From the NCBI GenBank assembly GCA_046726275.1, contig JBKPAF010000065.1, positions 1 through 40,595 of the forward strand: a stretch of 40,595 nucleotides of DNA, in the 5' to 3' direction. The translations under genes were made by a program, and so were the position numbers. The notes beneath the pieces were generated by a model. That model searched no databases. It was given only the letters and a program-made list of their open reading frames with translations, and had not been told where the DNA came from. The DNA comes from DASXTW01 sp046726275. Lineage in GTDB: Bacteria > Actinomycetota > UBA4738. Positions 8,248-16,111 of this stretch are shown in pieces (the first letter of the stretch is position 1; every line of letters starts with the position of its first letter).

Positions 8248-9375
8248 ATGAAGCTCTCCTACTCATCGATCTCGACCTACGAGACCTGTCCGGCCAAGTA
8301 CCGGTATCAATACCAGGACAAGCTCCCGACCACGTCTTCGCCTGCCCTCTCCTTCGGGGACGCCCTGCACCGGACCCTGTATCGATTCCACGACCGGCCG
8401 GTCCCGGTTGCTCCCTCGTTGGAGGAGCTGCACGAGATGTTGGACGCGGAGTGGGTCGCCGAGGGCTATCGGGATCCAGGAGAGGAGGCTCTCTACCGGG
8501 AGCATGCCCGGCAGATTCTGGCGGACTATCACCGGGTCAACGCCGGCTCCTTCCGTATCCCCGCCGCGCTCGAGTTCCGCTTCACCGTCGAGGTCGACGG
8601 GGTGGACCTGTCCGGCGTGATCGACCGCCTGGACCGGATCCCTGGGGGCGGCTACGAGATCGTCGACTACAAGACCAGCCGGAGGCTACCTCCCAAGGCC
8701 GTGGTGGACCGGGACCTCCAGCTCTCGCTCTACTACCTCGCGGCCAAGAAGATCTGGGGGATCGAGCCGGAACGGCTCACTCTCTATTACCTGCTCCCAG
8801 GGGAGCGGATGTCGACCTTCCGCACTCCGGCCGATGCGGAGGACCTGCGCCGTCGCATCGCCATCGTGGCGGAGCGTATCGCTGCGGGGAAGTTCGAGCC
8901 TCGACCCAATCCGCTGTGCGACTGGTGCGACTTCCAGCAGGTCTGTCCGCTGTTCCGGCACAAGTTCGAGCGCGAGCAAGGCGACCCTGCGCCCAGGATG
9001 TCGGCGGTCGTCGACGAATGGATCGCGCTGAAGCGAGAGGACTGGGAACGGTACCGGCGGCTGGAGGATCTCCGCGCCCTGATCAACGCGTTCTGCGAGG
9101 AGCACGGCTACAGGCGTCTGTATGGCTCCGACGGAACGGCCATCGACCGGCGGCCGGTCCACGTCACCGCTCCGGACGCCACCCGCATCCGACAGATCCT
9201 GGAGCCGCTGGGGCTCTGGGAGCAGGTTCTCACCGTTGACCCGAAGAAGCTGTCCGAGCTGATCGAGGGCCGCTCCCTGCCCCCTGATGTCGAGGACGCA
9301 TTGCTGGCCTCCCGCGAGGAGGTCCGCACCCAGTACAGCCTCTACCTGAAGGAAGGCGTGCGCACCCGGTCCTGA
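8248..9375 (+). CDS. RecB/Cas4-type PD-(D/E)XK nuclease with iron-sulfur cysteines
   Basis: Predicted single-strand DNA exonuclease-fold protein, 375 residues from the ATG at 8248. That ATG follows AAGAGGA at good spacing; a GTG at 8200 is also in frame. Nuclease motifs: H41 in SFGDALH, D126 in GVIDRLD, D140 and K142 in EIVDYKTS, and Q158 in RDLQLSLYYL. Cysteines C14, C224, C227 and C233 match the split 4Fe-4S staple of the AddB/Cas4 group. After the last cysteine there is a further 140-residue region, mostly helical in character, that I do not recognise. No helicase or Cas gene is adjacent, so it is not part of AddAB or CRISPR here. A role in DNA repair or processing is inferred. The stop is 13 bp from the convergent rluD end. 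Confidence 0.85.
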   Translation: MKLSYSSISTYETCPAKYRYQYQDKLPTTSSPALSFGDALHRTLYRFHDRPVPVAPSLEELHEMLDAEWVAEGYRDPGEEALYREHARQILADYHRVNAGSFRIPAALEFRFTVEVDGVDLSGVIDRLDRIPGGGYEIVDYKTSRRLPPKAVVDRDLQLSLYYLAAKKIWGIEPERLTLYYLLPGERMSTFRTPADAEDLRRRIAIVAERIAAGKFEPRPNPLCDWCDFQQVCPLFRHKFEREQGDPAPRMSAVVDEWIALKREDWERYRRLEDLRALINAFCEEHGYRRLYGSDGTAIDRRPVHVTAPDATRIRQILEPLGLWEQVLTVDPKKLSELIEGRSLPPDVEDALLASREEVRTQYSLYLKEGVRTRS

Positions 9376-9388
9376 TCGCGTTCCTCCA

Positions 9389-10285
9389 TCAGACCAGTGC
9401 CCTGGCGAGGGCCAGTGCTCGGTCCAGGTCCTCCGGGAGAGGGTCCTCCACGTGGATTCGCTCGCCGCTCATGGGATGGTCGAAGGCCAGCCGCCACGAG
9501 TGAAGGAAGGGCCGGCTCAGGGCGAGGCGCTTGGCGTCGTCCCCCCCTCCGCCGTAGGCGCGGTCCCCCAGCACCGGGTGGCCGATCCCGGAAAGGTGGA
9601 CCCGGATCTGGTGGGTCCGGCCTGTGCGCGGCCGGGCCTCGACCAGCGTCCGTTGCCCTGGTCGTTCCAGCGCCTCCACCTCCGTGGCCGCGCCCTTCCC
9701 GGTCACCGTACCGATCCGGATCCTCGCGCCCCGCCGCTGAAGTGTGGCCTCGATCAGGAACCGGTCGGGCTCGATCTTCCCCCTGACCAGCGCCAGGTAT
9801 CGACGATCCACCTCATGTCGCCTGAACATCTCGGAGAGGGCGGCGTGGGTCGGGTCGTCCTTGGCCACCACCATCAGGCCGGAAGTCCCGGCGTCCAGCC
9901 GATGGACGATGCCGGGACGATCCTCGCCCCCCGCCCTGGACAGCGGAATCCCCATCCCCAGGAGCCGGTTCACCAACGTCCCCGTCCGCCTGGATGCCGT
10001 GGGGTGGGTGACCATCCCTGCCGGCTTCGAAACCACGAGGAGATGGTCGTTTTCATACGAGATCGCGAGTGGCCCTGGCTCGGCCTCCAGCTCGCCCAGC
10101 CTCACCAGCCGGACCCGGATCTGCTCCCCACCCGCCAGGCGATGGGACTTCCGACGGGGGCGGCCGTCGACCAGGACAAGCCCACGGGCGATGGCCCGCT
10201 GGACGTCGGCACGCGGCACGCCGAGCCGGCGGGCGATCACAGAGTCCAGGCGTCCGGGCTCGGCGGGGAACGACTCGACGCTCAT
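9389..10285 (-). CDS. rluD: RluD-family 23S rRNA pseudouridine synthase
   Basis: Converts specific uridines of 23S rRNA to pseudouridine; 298 residues. It has an N-terminal S4 RNA-binding domain (SVIARRLGVPRADVQRAIAR, about residues 15-75) followed by the catalytic domain with the family motif HRLDAGTSGLMVV, whose aspartate is the catalytic residue, and RTGRTHQIRVHLSGIGHPVLGD toward the end. The ATG at 10285 gives the usual start; AAGGA is present but about 15 nt upstream, so initiation may depend on coupling with lspA, which ends 19 nt before. Its position after lspA is the common actinobacterial arrangement. Exact target position in rRNA is not predictable here. Confidence 0.93.
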   Translation of the reverse strand: MSVESFPAEPGRLDSVIARRLGVPRADVQRAIARGLVLVDGRPRRKSHRLAGGEQIRVRLVRLGELEAEPGPLAISYENDHLLVVSKPAGMVTHPTASRRTGTLVNRLLGMGIPLSRAGGEDRPGIVHRLDAGTSGLMVVAKDDPTHAALSEMFRRHEVDRRYLALVRGKIEPDRFLIEATLQRRGARIRIGTVTGKGAATEVEALERPGQRTLVEARPRTGRTHQIRVHLSGIGHPVLGDRAYGGGGDDAKRLALSRPFLHSWRLAFDHPMSGERIHVEDPLPEDLDRALALARALV

Positions 10286-10304
10286 CTGCTTGTGCGGTTG
10301 TCCT

Positions 10305-10787
10305 TCAGGAGCTCTTCTCTTCCGAGGGATGCCGGAGTCCGGCCAGCAGGATGACCAGCGCGCCCACAACGATGGCCGAGTCCGCGAGATTGAACACCGG
10401 CCACACGTGGAAGTCGATGAAGTCCACCACCCGCCCCGATACACGCGGCCCTCGCAGGATGCGGTCCGTGAGGTTGCCCAGGGCCCCCCCGAGGATCAGT
10501 CCCAGCCCCAGAGCGCTCACCGAGGAGACGAGCCGGGTGGACGCCAGGGCGATCGCCCCGCACACGATCAACGTGGCGCCGAAAAAGAGCCACGGCTGAC
10601 CTCCGAACAGACCGAAGGCGCCGCCGGCATTGGTCGTGTACCTGAGCTGGACGGCCCCGGGGATGATCTCCACGGGGGACCTCCCTGCCAGGAATTCCAC
10701 GGCCAGGGCCTTGGTCAGGCGGTCCAGCACATACGCGCCGGCAGCGGCGGAATACAGGATGACGGCGAGACGGCCCCGGCGGGTCAC
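10305..10787 (-). CDS. lspA: lipoprotein signal peptidase (signal peptidase II)
   Basis: Membrane aspartic protease that removes the signal peptide from lipid-modified prolipoproteins such as LivK in this window; 160 residues with four membrane segments. Signature regions are YTTNAGGAFGLFGG, GALGNLTDRI, and GRVVDFIDFHVWPVFNLADS, which holds the catalytic aspartates. A GTG at 10787 is the start that fits the family; longer open frame upstream belongs to shadow sequence over the next gene. The GTG is 5 nt after the stop of the TraR/DksA-type gene, so the two are cotranscribed. The C-terminus ends in a short polar tail (HPSEEKSS). Confidence 0.95.
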   Translation of the reverse strand: MTRRGRLAVILYSAAAGAYVLDRLTKALAVEFLAGRSPVEIIPGAVQLRYTTNAGGAFGLFGGQPWLFFGATLIVCGAIALASTRLVSSVSALGLGLILGGALGNLTDRILRGPRVSGRVVDFIDFHVWPVFNLADSAIVVGALVILLAGLRHPSEEKSS

Positions 10788-10792
10788 GCCGG

Positions 10793-11182
10793 TCAGCGGA
10801 CGCGTTCTTCCGCCTGCTTGTCCTTGATGCAGAGGTTGGCGTAGGGCAGCGCCTTCAGTCGGAGCTTCTCGATCGGCCTCCCGCACCGATCGCACAGCCC
10901 GTAGGTGCCCTCGTCGATCTTGGCCAGGGCCTTGTCGATCCTCTCCATCAGATCCCGCAGGTTGTTCACCAGCGAAAGGTCGCGCTCCCGCTCGAAGGTG
11001 GCGGTGCCGGAGTCCGCGTACTCCTCGTCGAACCCCATCTCTCCCGAGATGTCGGACTGATTGGAGCCGAAGGCGAACTCCTCCAGCTCGTCGAACTGGG
11101 CCTGGAGATCCTTCCGCTCCGACAGGAGCCGCTCCCTGAGCTCCTGGATCTCCTTCTTGGTCAGGGGTGCCTTGGTAGCCAT
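10793..11182 (-). CDS. TraR/DksA-type zinc-finger protein
   Basis: A 129-residue member of the DksA/TraR C4 zinc-finger family; some relatives bind RNA polymerase, but the role of this actinobacterial branch is not settled. The first 80 residues are a charged coiled-coil hairpin (LTKKEIQELRERLLSERKDL onward). The finger reads CDRCGRPI near residue 97, then LCIKDKQ near residue 117. Only three of the four zinc cysteines are present: the fourth position is Asp. Start ATG at 11182. First gene of the run with lspA and rluD. A TAGGGT hexamer at 11198-11203 (minus strand) could be its -10 box, giving a very short leader, but I see no good -35. Confidence 0.9.
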   Translation of the reverse strand: MATKAPLTKKEIQELRERLLSERKDLQAQFDELEEFAFGSNQSDISGEMGFDEEYADSGTATFERERDLSLVNNLRDLMERIDKALAKIDEGTYGLCDRCGRPIEKLRLKALPYANLCIKDKQAEERVR

Positions 11183-11261
11183 AACGAAATCCGGGGGACC
11201 CTAGCACTCGGTCGGGCAGGACGCCACCAAACAGCATACGAGATGGGTTCGACGCGGACGG

Positions 11262-11267
11262 TACAAT
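11262..11267 (+). promoter_or_regulatory. -10 box of the ileS T-box promoter
   Basis: TACAAT lies about 14 bp before the first bases of the conserved T-box leader (GACGGGAACGAGTAGG from 11283), so transcription would start near 11274. The -35 region is weak, with no clear TTGACA-like hexamer at 16-18 bp. The call rests on the -10 match and on its correct position relative to the riboswitch. Confidence 0.5.
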
Positions 11268-11280
11268 GGCACCAACGGCG

Positions 11281-11573
11281 TTGACGGGAACGAGTAGGAG
11301 GGGTCCTCGGACCCCAGCGAGCCGGGGCGGGTGCGAGCCCGGCGGTCCGAGCCTCCGAACATCCTCCCCGAGCCTCCGCCCGAACGGCTGACGGCCGAAC
11401 GCTCGAGCCGTCGCCCAGTAGGCGCGGACGGGTCCGCCCGTGACCGCGGAAGGCTCTCGCCGAGAGGCGGCGGCAGCCGGTGAGGGGGTCCGGCCCGTAA
11501 GGTCCGGATCAAGCGGGGTGGTACCGCGGGGCATGGCGCCTCGTCCCTGAAGAGGGGCGGGGCGTTTCTCTTT
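11281..11573 (+). ncRNA. T-box riboswitch for isoleucine, leader of ileS
   Basis: Senses the charging state of tRNA-Ile and allows ileS expression when uncharged tRNA accumulates. Stem I starts at GACGGGAACGAGTAGG; its distal part shows the standard AGCGAGCCGGG and GGTGCGAGCCCGG segments. The specifier loop region is GAACATCC with ATC at 11361-11363, an isoleucine codon matching the gene downstream. The T-box sequence AAGCGGGGTGGTACCGCGG is at 11511-11529, including the UGGUACC that pairs with the tRNA acceptor end. The competing terminator follows at 11537-11573. Full-length stem I and a terminator indicate transcriptional control, unlike the ultrashort translational T-boxes known from some actinobacteria. 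Confidence 0.93.
11537..11573 (+). terminator. intrinsic terminator of the ileS T-box
   Basis: A 12-bp stem pairs 11537-11548 (CGCCTCGTCCCT) with 11553-11564 (AGGGGCGGGGCG) around the loop GAAG, followed by TTTCTCTTT at 11565-11573. It lies directly after the T-box bulge sequence and 42 bp before the ileS start, the expected place for the regulated terminator. Confidence 0.88.
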
Positions 11574-11615
11574 GTCGGGGGAACGTGGAAAAGAGGAGAG
11601 GCAGGAGGGAGGGCG

Positions 11616-14600
11616 ATGAGCAAATACCGGCCGGTCGATCCAAAGGCCGATCTGCCGGCAATGGAGCGAGAGGTCCTCGACTTCTGGAGCCGGGCTCGGA
11701 TCTTCGAGAAGAGCCTCGCCCTACGAGAAGGGGCTCCGGAATGGGTCTTCTACGAGGGACCGCCCACCGCCAACGGCATGCCCGGCCTCCATCACGTGGA
11801 GGCCAGGACGTTCAAAGACGTCTTTCCTCGCTTCAAGACGATGACCGGTCATTACGTTCACCGGAAGGCGGGCTGGGACTGCCACGGGCTGCCCGTGGAG
11901 CTCGAGGTGGAGAAGGAGATCGGAACGAAGACGAAACGGGACATCGAGACCTTCGGGGTGGCTCGGTTCAATGAGCTCTGCCGTGAGTCGGTGACCCGCT
12001 ATATCGACGAGTTCGAGCGGCTCACCGAGCGGATCGGCTTCTGGCTGAAGCTGGACGAGGCCTACTTCACCATGAGCTCGGAATACGTCCAGAGCGTGTG
12101 GTGGGCCTTGAAGCGCCTCCACGACCTGGGGCTCCTCTACCAGGACGACAAGGTGACCGCGTACTGCCCTCGTTGCGGCACCCCGCTGTCGGATCACGAA
12201 GTCGCTCAGGGCTACGAGCAGACGGAAGACCCCAGCATCTACGTCCGGCTCCCGCTCCTGACCGGACCGCTCGCCGAGGAGGGCGCCGACCTCCTCGTCT
12301 GGACCACGATGCCCTGGACCCTGGTTCCCAACACCCTGACCGTGGTCGGCGAGGGAATCCGGTACGTCCTGGCGCGGGGCGGCCTGGCTGGGGACCGGCC
12401 GGTGGTGGTCGCGGCCGATCGACTCGAGGCCTCTCTCGGGGTAGGCGCTGAAGTGATCAGGGACGCGCCCTTGGACCAGCTGTTGGGTGCCCGGTACCGG
12501 GCACCGTTCGACCTGATCGGTCCGGGCTCCCCCTCGGATCCCGGCGGCGACCCGGCGTCCTGGCGATTCGTCCTCGTCGGCGATTTCGTCCGGACGGACG
12601 AGGGCACCGGGATCGTGCACACGGGCGCAGCCTTTGGCGAGGACGACCTGCGGGTGGCCCGGGAGCAGGGCGTCCCCATCGTCAATCCGGTAGACGGGGA
12701 GGGCCGTTTCGACGAGCGCTGCGGCCCATACGCCGGGATGTACATCAGGGACGCCGACGAACACATCATCGACGACCTGAGGAAGGCGGGCCTGCTCGTG
12801 TGGTCAGGGCGGTACACGCACTCGTACCCATTCTGCTGGCGGTGCGGCACCCCGCTCATCTATTACGCCCGACCGGCCTGGTACATCCGGACCACCGAAC
12901 GCAAACAGCAGCTCCTCGAGACGAACGAGTCGGTCATCTGGTACCCGGACTACATCAAGCACGGGAGGTACGGCGACTGGCTGGCAAACAACGTGGACTG
13001 GTCGTTGTCCCGCGAGCGGTACTGGGGTACGCCTCTGCCGATCTGGATCTGCGGGCAGGGCCACGAAACGGCCGTCGATTCGCTGGACGAGCTGTCGAGG
13101 CTCGCCGGGAGGGACCTGTCCTCGATGGACCCGCACCGGCCCGGCATCGACGAGGTGACCTTCGCCTGCCCGCAGTGCGGAGACGAAGCCCGCCGGGTGC
13201 CGTACCTGATCGATGTGTGGTTCGACTCGGGGGCGATGCCGTTCGCCCAGTGGGGCTACATGGGCCCGGGATCGAAAGGGGAGGAACCCTTCCGGCGCCG
13301 ATTCCCCGCCGACTACATCGCGGAGGGTCTGGACCAGACGCGGGGATGGTTCTACACGCTCATGGCTGAGGGCGTGCTCCTGTTCGGGCGATCCGCATAC
13401 CGGAACGTCCTCTGCCTGGGGCTCCTCCTGGGCCAGGACGGTCGCCGGATGTCCACGCGCCTGGGAAACGTCGTCGACCCGTGGGAGGTGATCGACCGGT
13501 TCGGGGCCGACGCGGTCCGGTGGTTCCTCGTCGCCGGCGGATCCCCCTGGGCTCCTCGCCGCGTCCACATGGAGGCCTTCGAAGACGTCGTCCGGCAGCT
13601 CCTGCTCACGTTGTGGAACGTGTACTCGTTCTTCGTCACCTACGCGAACCTGGACCGCCCGGAGCTGGACCTCGCTCTCCCACCGTCCGGGCGACCCCTC
13701 CTAGACCGATGGGCTCTGTCCCAGCTGCACGAGACGGTGGCCACCGTCCGCGACGCGATGGAGTCGTACGACGCGACCGGAGCCTGCCGACGCATCGGTC
13801 AGTTCGTGGACGATCTTTCCAATTGGTACGTACGGCGGTCCCGGCGGCGGTTCTGGGATCCGTCACGCGCTCCCGGAGACGGAAGAGCGGCGGACGCGGC
13901 CGCGCGGGACAAGCTCGCGGCCTATGCCACCCTCCACGAGGCCCTCACCACCCTGGCCGGACTGATGGCTCCGGTCGTTCCCTTCATCACCGAAGAGATC
14001 TACCGGAACCTCGTGGCCGAGCAGCAAGCTGGAGCGCCTGAGTCGGTGCATCTCACGGACTTCCCGAAGTCGGATCCTGCCCTGATCGACCGCGAGCTGG
14101 ACGAGGCCATGTCGACGGCCAGGCAGATCGTTTCGCTGGGCCGCCAGGTCAGGACCGCGGCCAAGGTGAGGATCCGGCAACCGCTCCGGCGTGCGGTCGT
14201 CCACGTCCCCGACGATCCCGGACTTCTCGAACCGCTCCTCGGCCTCGTGGCGGACGAGCTCAACGTCAAGGAGGTCGGATTCGCGGAGTCGGCCGAGGAG
14301 ATCTCCGGGTGGCGGGCGAAGCCGAACTTCCGGACCCTCGGCCCCAGGCTGGGCCGGCGGGTCCAGGACGTTGCTGCCATCCTGCTGCGCGATGATGGGA
14401 CATTCGGCTCGAAGCTTGCGCGAGGAGAGATCCTCTCGCTGAGCATCGGCGGCGGAGAACCGATCAGGATCGGACCGCAAGATGTCGAGCTGATCCAGGA
14501 AACCCGTTCTGGTTGGGGAGTCGCTTCCGACGGAGCCACCACCGTTGCCCTTGACCTGGAACCCGACGACGAGCTCCGTGCCGAGGGGCAGGCCAGGGAG

Positions 14601-14840
14601 CTGGTCCGGGCGGTCCAGGACCTCCGCCGGTCGGCTGGCCTCGAGGTGGCCGACCGGATCGTTCTCGGAGTCGAGGCGAGTCCGGAGGTCGAGGCAACGC
14701 TGAAGAGCCACTCGGACTTCATCGCGCAAGAGGTCCTCGCGGTCGAGGTGCGGTTCAAAGGCGTCGATCAGGCGGAGGGGAGCGCCGAGGCCGACGCCGA
14801 TGGGTCGTCGGTCCGGCTGACCCTGCGCCGCGCCGGCTGA
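11616..14840 (+). CDS. ileS: isoleucyl-tRNA synthetase, long type-2-like form
   Basis: Attaches isoleucine to tRNA-Ile; 1074 residues. Class I signature motifs: the HIGH equivalent is GLHH at residues 57-60 within PPTANGMPGLHH, and the KMSKS equivalent is RMSTR around residue 612 within DGRRMSTRLGN. Between them is the editing (CP1) domain with VWTTMPWTLVPNTL and GTGIVHTGAAFGEDD. Zinc-type pairs are visible at YCPRCGTP and FCWRCGTP. The long C-terminal part and overall length match the IleRS2 group shared with mycobacteria and eukaryotic cytosol; that assignment is inferred. The ATG at 11616 follows GGAGGGAGGG. Expression is controlled by the T-box just upstream. The stop is one base from the convergent divIVA stop. 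Both Lys of KMSKS are replaced (Arg, Thr). Confidence 0.97.
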   Translation: MSKYRPVDPKADLPAMEREVLDFWSRARIFEKSLALREGAPEWVFYEGPPTANGMPGLHHVEARTFKDVFPRFKTMTGHYVHRKAGWDCHGLPVELEVEKEIGTKTKRDIETFGVARFNELCRESVTRYIDEFERLTERIGFWLKLDEAYFTMSSEYVQSVWWALKRLHDLGLLYQDDKVTAYCPRCGTPLSDHEVAQGYEQTEDPSIYVRLPLLTGPLAEEGADLLVWTTMPWTLVPNTLTVVGEGIRYVLARGGLAGDRPVVVAADRLEASLGVGAEVIRDAPLDQLLGARYRAPFDLIGPGSPSDPGGDPASWRFVLVGDFVRTDEGTGIVHTGAAFGEDDLRVAREQGVPIVNPVDGEGRFDERCGPYAGMYIRDADEHIIDDLRKAGLLVWSGRYTHSYPFCWRCGTPLIYYARPAWYIRTTERKQQLLETNESVIWYPDYIKHGRYGDWLANNVDWSLSRERYWGTPLPIWICGQGHETAVDSLDELSRLAGRDLSSMDPHRPGIDEVTFACPQCGDEARRVPYLIDVWFDSGAMPFAQWGYMGPGSKGEEPFRRRFPADYIAEGLDQTRGWFYTLMAEGVLLFGRSAYRNVLCLGLLLGQDGRRMSTRLGNVVDPWEVIDRFGADAVRWFLVAGGSPWAPRRVHMEAFEDVVRQLLLTLWNVYSFFVTYANLDRPELDLALPPSGRPLLDRWALSQLHETVATVRDAMESYDATGACRRIGQFVDDLSNWYVRRSRRRFWDPSRAPGDGRAADAAARDKLAAYATLHEALTTLAGLMAPVVPFITEEIYRNLVAEQQAGAPESVHLTDFPKSDPALIDRELDEAMSTARQIVSLGRQVRTAAKVRIRQPLRRAVVHVPDDPGLLEPLLGLVADELNVKEVGFAESAEEISGWRAKPNFRTLGPRLGRRVQDVAAILLRDDGTFGSKLARGEILSLSIGGGEPIRIGPQDVELIQETRSGWGVASDGATTVALDLEPDDELRAEGQARELVRAVQDLRRSAGLEVADRIVLGVEASPEVEATLKSHSDFIAQEVLAVEVRFKGVDQAEGSAEADADGSSVRLTLRRAG

Positions 14841-14841
14841 G

Positions 14842-15795
14842 TCAGTCCTCGCCCCAGAAGAATTCTCGGATCGAACGGTCTCCCCGGTCGTCTCGGTCGT
14901 CCTCGACGATGGGGCTGGGGCTTCCGCCGGGTGCTCCCTCCCGGACCGGCCCCGACGCATCTGTGGTCTCCGCGGACGCGGACGCGCGGCCATGCACGGT
15001 GGACAGGGCCGCGCTGGACTGGGGTTCCTCCTCGGGGGTCGGGCCTTCGCCGGTTCCCTCGACATCGACGCCTTCCTCCCGGGTCAGGTCCACGATGTCG
15101 TGAGGGGCGCGCTCGATGGCCGCCTGGGGTTCGTCCCGGGTAGCCTCCCACGCTCCCACCGTCGCCGCTGCCGCCGCCGTAGGGCCCGCAGATCCCGCTG
15201 CCGCGTCCGCCGTCTCCGTATGCGCGGCGACAGGTTCCTGGATTTCCCCCGGGGGGACCTCCGCCGGTGGGACGTCCGCCCCGGCGGGTTGGGGGGCAAC
15301 CTGCTCCCGAACCCTCCTGACATCCTGCTTCACACCTTCGGCGTGGGCCTGGATCAGATTGGCCATGTTCTGGAGGAAGGCCCTCTCCCGGGCCAGAAAG
15401 ATCCCCATGATCTCGTTCGGGGGCGCGCCCGAGGCCGAGGCTTGCCCGACAGAGTCGGGCTGTGGAGCGCCGATCGTGGAGGCGCGGGCGGTGGCGTCGG
15501 CGATGATCCGGGCCGCTTCCTCCCTCGCCTGGCGAAGGATGCCCTCGGCTTCGGCGGCGTCGGTCGTCTCGAGGCGGGTGGTCCTGCTGAACTCCACCTC
15601 CTCCCGAAGCCGCTTGTTGTCCGCGTAGAGCCGGGCGACCTCTTCGGTGACCTCGTCCAGGAACTGGTCCACGTCCCGCTCGTTGTATCCGCGCATGGCG
15701 AGGCGGAACTCCTTCTGTTGGATGTCGACCGGCGTGACACGTTTCGGCTCGAGAGGCGTGGGCGCTAGCTCCGCCTGCTTCCGTTTCTTGCGCAT
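14842..15795 (-). CDS. divIVA: DivIVA/Wag31-type polar and septal scaffold protein
   Basis: Coiled-coil protein that marks curved membrane at poles and septa and organises growth in actinobacteria; 317 residues. The N-terminal DivIVA lipid-binding motif reads PVDIQQKEFRLAMRGYNERD (about residues 22-41), followed by coiled coil with VDQFLDEVTEEVARLYADNKRLREEVEF and a second helical block near residues 125-165. From about residue 170 to 300 the sequence is low-complexity, rich in Ala, Pro, Glu, and probably disordered. The last ten residues, SIREFFWGED, are an isolated ordered-looking motif. Last gene of the ftsZ-pgeF-yggS-sepF-yggT-divIVA series, 25 nt after yggT, and end-to-end with ileS. Confidence 0.93.
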   Translation of the reverse strand: MRKKRKQAELAPTPLEPKRVTPVDIQQKEFRLAMRGYNERDVDQFLDEVTEEVARLYADNKRLREEVEFSRTTRLETTDAAEAEGILRQAREEAARIIADATARASTIGAPQPDSVGQASASGAPPNEIMGIFLARERAFLQNMANLIQAHAEGVKQDVRRVREQVAPQPAGADVPPAEVPPGEIQEPVAAHTETADAAAGSAGPTAAAAATVGAWEATRDEPQAAIERAPHDIVDLTREEGVDVEGTGEGPTPEEEPQSSAALSTVHGRASASAETTDASGPVREGAPGGSPSPIVEDDRDDRGDRSIREFFWGED

Positions 15796-15820
15796 TGGTG
15801 GACCCCCCGATCAGCGGAGA

Positions 15821-16075
15821 TCATCGGCAGATGGCTCGTTGAAGGATACCGAGTGCAACGAACACGATTATGGGTGACAGGTCAAACCCGACCGCCCCCA
15901 TCCTGATGGGGGGAAGGAGGGCTCGGAGCGGCCGGAGAACGGGTTCCGTGAGGGTGTACACGATGCTCACGACCGACCGGACCGGTCCGGAGGGGGGGAT
16001 GGGGAAGAACGAGGCGAGCACCCTTGCGATCAGGATGACCCAGTACACGGTGAGCAGGATGCAGATGACGTCCAT
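15821..16075 (-). CDS. yggT: YggT-family small membrane protein
   Basis: An 84-residue integral membrane protein of the YggT/YlmG family, with two membrane segments (VICILLTVYWVILIARVLAS and PIIVFVALGILQRAI) separated by PVRSVVSIVYTLTEPVLRPL. The family is found next to sepF and divIVA in Gram-positive bacteria and in plastids, where it affects nucleoid or thylakoid organisation; the biochemical role is not known. The ATG at 16075 lies 36 nt after the sepF stop, and 25 nt separate its stop from divIVA, consistent with one transcript. Confidence 0.92.
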   Translation of the reverse strand: MDVICILLTVYWVILIARVLASFFPIPPSGPVRSVVSIVYTLTEPVLRPLRALLPPIRMGAVGFDLSPIIVFVALGILQRAICR

Positions 16076-16111
16076 ACCCGGATCCTCGTGGGGGGAAGGA
16101 GCCCTGGCTCG

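Noticed and set aside
11281..11573. Ultrashort translational T-box
   Set aside because: Stem I has the distal segments and a terminator with a U-rich tail follows, so it is a full transcriptional type.
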